Assembly (NCBI GenBank): GCA_002704685.1
Contig: PAHD01000039.1
Location: 1 to 17,291, forward strand
Length of the DNA stretch: 17,291 nucleotides
Direction: 5' to 3'
DNA from: Fidelibacterota bacterium
Lineage (GTDB): Bacteria > Fidelibacterota > Marinisomatia > SCGC-AAA003-L08 > D37C17
Under the pieces are notes generated by a model. That model saw only the letters and a program-made list of their open reading frames with translations. It made no database searches and was not told the origin of the DNA. Positions 15,722 through 17,291 of this stretch are shown here, one piece after another. Numbering within the stretch: position 1 is the stretch's first letter; every line of letters starts with the position of its first letter. Made by a program: the position numbers and the translations under genes.

Positions 15722-17291
15722 TTATCTTAATAAAGTCATTTTCTTAGTTATAGATAAATCTGAAGTATTTAATTGGTAAATATAAATCCCTGAAGGCAAA
15801 TCTTCATTCAGTGTATTTTTTGCATTCCATTGAAGCGAATAGGTCCCCTTAACTAAATACTGTGAAACCAAATTATTTACAATCCTGCCCTTAATGTCAT
15901 AGATATTTAGCACAACATAATCATTTTGAGATAAAACAAATTCAATGTTAGTAACTGGATTGAAAGGATTTGGATAATTTTGCTTTAAAATCAAACTAGC
16001 TGGTATTTCAGCGCTTAGATAATCATTTTCAAATGGAACATAACTGAAATCTAAAGCATAGGTCAAGCCATCATCAGGATTAAACGTAGACCATACTACA
16101 TCACTCACACTATGTATATAGCCTTCATATTCAAGATTTGCTAAAAATCCACATCCAGGAGTAAGCGAATTTTCTGAACTGAAATCTCCAAAATAGCTAG
16201 CTTGGAATATTGTTAAATTGCCAGAATCTGTTTGAAATGGGGAAAGGTATACCTCCCAATTTTCATCATCAAAAAATGTATACGAAGTTATCCCAGGGCT
16301 ATCCACAACATATTGACTCTGGCAAGAAAAATCTCCAGTATTTTCATCATCATCCCATATACCATCATTATTTAAATCTATCCATGCATCGCTACACCAA
16401 TTAATTGTAAAACGGACTGTGTGAATAGGGGTATCTAAAACTGCATTATTGTACAGAACTTCCAAGTCATTTCCAGCAGTGCTATTATCACTATCTTCAA
16501 TTCCAACAAATGTAAAGCTATTATAATTTTCTTCTAAAGGATGAGCAAAGCAAGATTCAAAATAAGAATCATCAACAATCCTTGCAACTGAGTAAAGACC
16601 AAATGAGCTAATATTTGCAACGCATTCTCCATTGCTACAGCTTGATGTATTTACTCTTTCCCATGTTTCATCATTTTCATCATCTAATTTTACAATTGAG
16701 AAACCACTTCTTAGATTTTCATTATATAAAATTGAAATTGTCGCTGGTTCAGATAGCTCCAAATTGTAAGGCTCGAATGAATACGTATCACCAAACAACT
16801 CAAAAACATCATATGCTAAAGGTAAATCATCATTGAAATAAGCATAGATACTTAACTCTACTTGATTAATCTCTGGATCAATATTAAATGAAGTACCCTG
16901 AGAAATCTGTATATTTAAATCATCTGAAATAACAACAACCTCATCTTCTAAAGTCTCACCATTTTCAGATAAACCAATACTGTACTGACAACTACTACTA
17001 TCCCCACCGCAAACTCCACAATCATCTAAAACATTACCTGCACAATCACAAAAACCATCAATAATTCCTGGCCCATTACATACATCACATTCATCAAGAT
17101 AACCCACACAATCATCAACATCATCACAGATACCATCATCGTCCAAATCATTATCAAAATCATTTGGACATGCATCTACATCGCCACAAATGCCATCACC
17201 ATCTATGTCATTATCAAAATCATTTGGACATGCATCTACATCGCCACAAATACCATCACCATCTATGTCATTATCAAAATCATTTGGACAT
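15722..17291 (-). CDS. Secreted TSP3-repeat protein with type-A type IX sorting domain (5' end outside window)
   Basis: The frame is open at the window edge, so the N-terminus is missing; 522 complete codons are visible. The first 60 residues are thrombospondin type 3-like calcium repeats with a 20-residue period, each containing 'ACPNDFDNDIDGDGICGDVD' or a variant. A Cys-rich stretch follows (about 61-103, 'DECDVC', 'DDCGVCGGDSSSC'). A beta-sandwich-like region (about 104-240) resembles ZU5-type modules ('ATISILYNENLRSGFSIVKL', 'ISSFGLYSVAR'). An unrecognised region holds 'DLNNDGIWDDDE'. Residues 441-522 form a canonical sorting domain: 'NYPNPFNPVTNIEF', 'IYDIKGRIV', 'LPSGIYIYQL', ending 'KKMTLLR'. 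In Bacteroidota this domain directs export by the type IX system and surface attachment or release. It is separated from the operon by 159 bases and may be transcribed independently. Confidence 0.9.
   Translation of the reverse strand, partial: CPNDFDNDIDGDGICGDVDACPNDFDNDIDGDGICGDVDACPNDFDNDLDDDGICDDVDDCVGYLDECDVCNGPGIIDGFCDCAGNVLDDCGVCGGDSSSCQYSIGLSENGETLEDEVVVISDDLNIQISQGTSFNIDPEINQVELSIYAYFNDDLPLAYDVFELFGDTYSFEPYNLELSEPATISILYNENLRSGFSIVKLDDENDETWERVNTSSCSNGECVANISSFGLYSVARIVDDSYFESCFAHPLEENYNSFTFVGIEDSDNSTAGNDLEVLYNNAVLDTPIHTVRFTINWCSDAWIDLNNDGIWDDDENTGDFSCQSQYVVDSPGITSYTFFDDENWEVYLSPFQTDSGNLTIFQASYFGDFSSENSLTPGCGFLANLEYEGYIHSVSDVVWSTFNPDDGLTYALDFSYVPFENDYLSAEIPASLILKQNYPNPFNPVTNIEFVLSQNDYVVLNIYDIKGRIVNNLVSQYLVKGTYSLQWNAKNTLNEDLPSGIYIYQLNTSDLSITKKMTLLR
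17161..17291 (-). repeat. 60-bp in-frame tandem repeat (TSP3-like coding)
   Basis: Units 17161-17220 and 17221-17280 differ at only one base (17192 versus 17252, synonymous, Gly codon GGC/GGT). A third copy starts at 17281 and runs out of the window. The adjacent unit at 17101-17160 keeps the period but is clearly diverged. Each unit encodes 20 residues of the calcium-binding-type repeat of the overlapping gene. The array may extend further upstream. Confidence 0.93.

Noticed and set aside
15722..17146. Upstream sorting-domain gene starting at the TTG at 17146
   Set aside because: The frame and its 20-residue repeat continue upstream to the window edge, so this TTG is an internal Leu codon within the repeat array.
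17101..17291. CRISPR or other non-coding repeat array
   Set aside because: Repeats are directly adjacent, without unique spacers, stay in frame at 60 bases and encode a calcium-repeat motif.

Overview
The window is AT-rich and reads as one strand of a Gram-negative marine bacterium of the Fibrobacterota-Chlorobiota-Bacteroidota (FCB) group. The best guess is Candidatus Marinimicrobia (SAR406) or a relative. This rests on protein style, not on a marker gene: a type-A 'NYPNPFNP' C-terminal sorting domain, a PorV/PorQ-like barrel, a TonB-dependent receptor with an N-terminal carboxypeptidase-regulatory-like domain, and secreted proteins rich in Asp/Asn/Cys and thrombospondin type 3-like repeats. 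No rRNA, tRNA, mobile element or CRISPR array is visible. All credible genes lie on the minus strand, so transcription runs from high to low coordinates.

Layout in transcription order. (1) 17291-15722: the 3' part of a secreted, Ca-repeat, sorting-domain protein; its 5' end is outside the window. (2) 15721-15563: the only real intergenic gap, with a weak inverted repeat and possible promoter elements. (3) 15562-12542: a large putative lipoprotein of unknown fold. (4) 12540-8803: a TonB-dependent receptor. (5) 8803-5234: a large secreted protein with a divergent FlgD/sorting-type C-terminus. (6) 5234-4218: a PorV/PorQ-family outer-membrane protein. (7) 4218 to beyond position 1: a giant secreted protein of PKD/Ig-like repeats with an inserted lamin-tail domain and a fibronectin-like module. 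It is open at the window edge, with at least 1406 codons.

Genes 3-7 are almost certainly one operon. The first junction has a single base between stop and start; the other three are TAATG stop/start overlaps, so translation is probably coupled. The inferred picture is a cell-surface assembly. A TonB-dependent channel and a large lipoprotein sit in the outer membrane. Two large secreted proteins share a homologous module. A PorV-like barrel encoded between them could shuttle or anchor them through type IX-like secretion. The substrate or binding target cannot be read from the sequence. The unrecognised lipoprotein and the tight packaging of PorV with its putative cargo are the most interesting parts.
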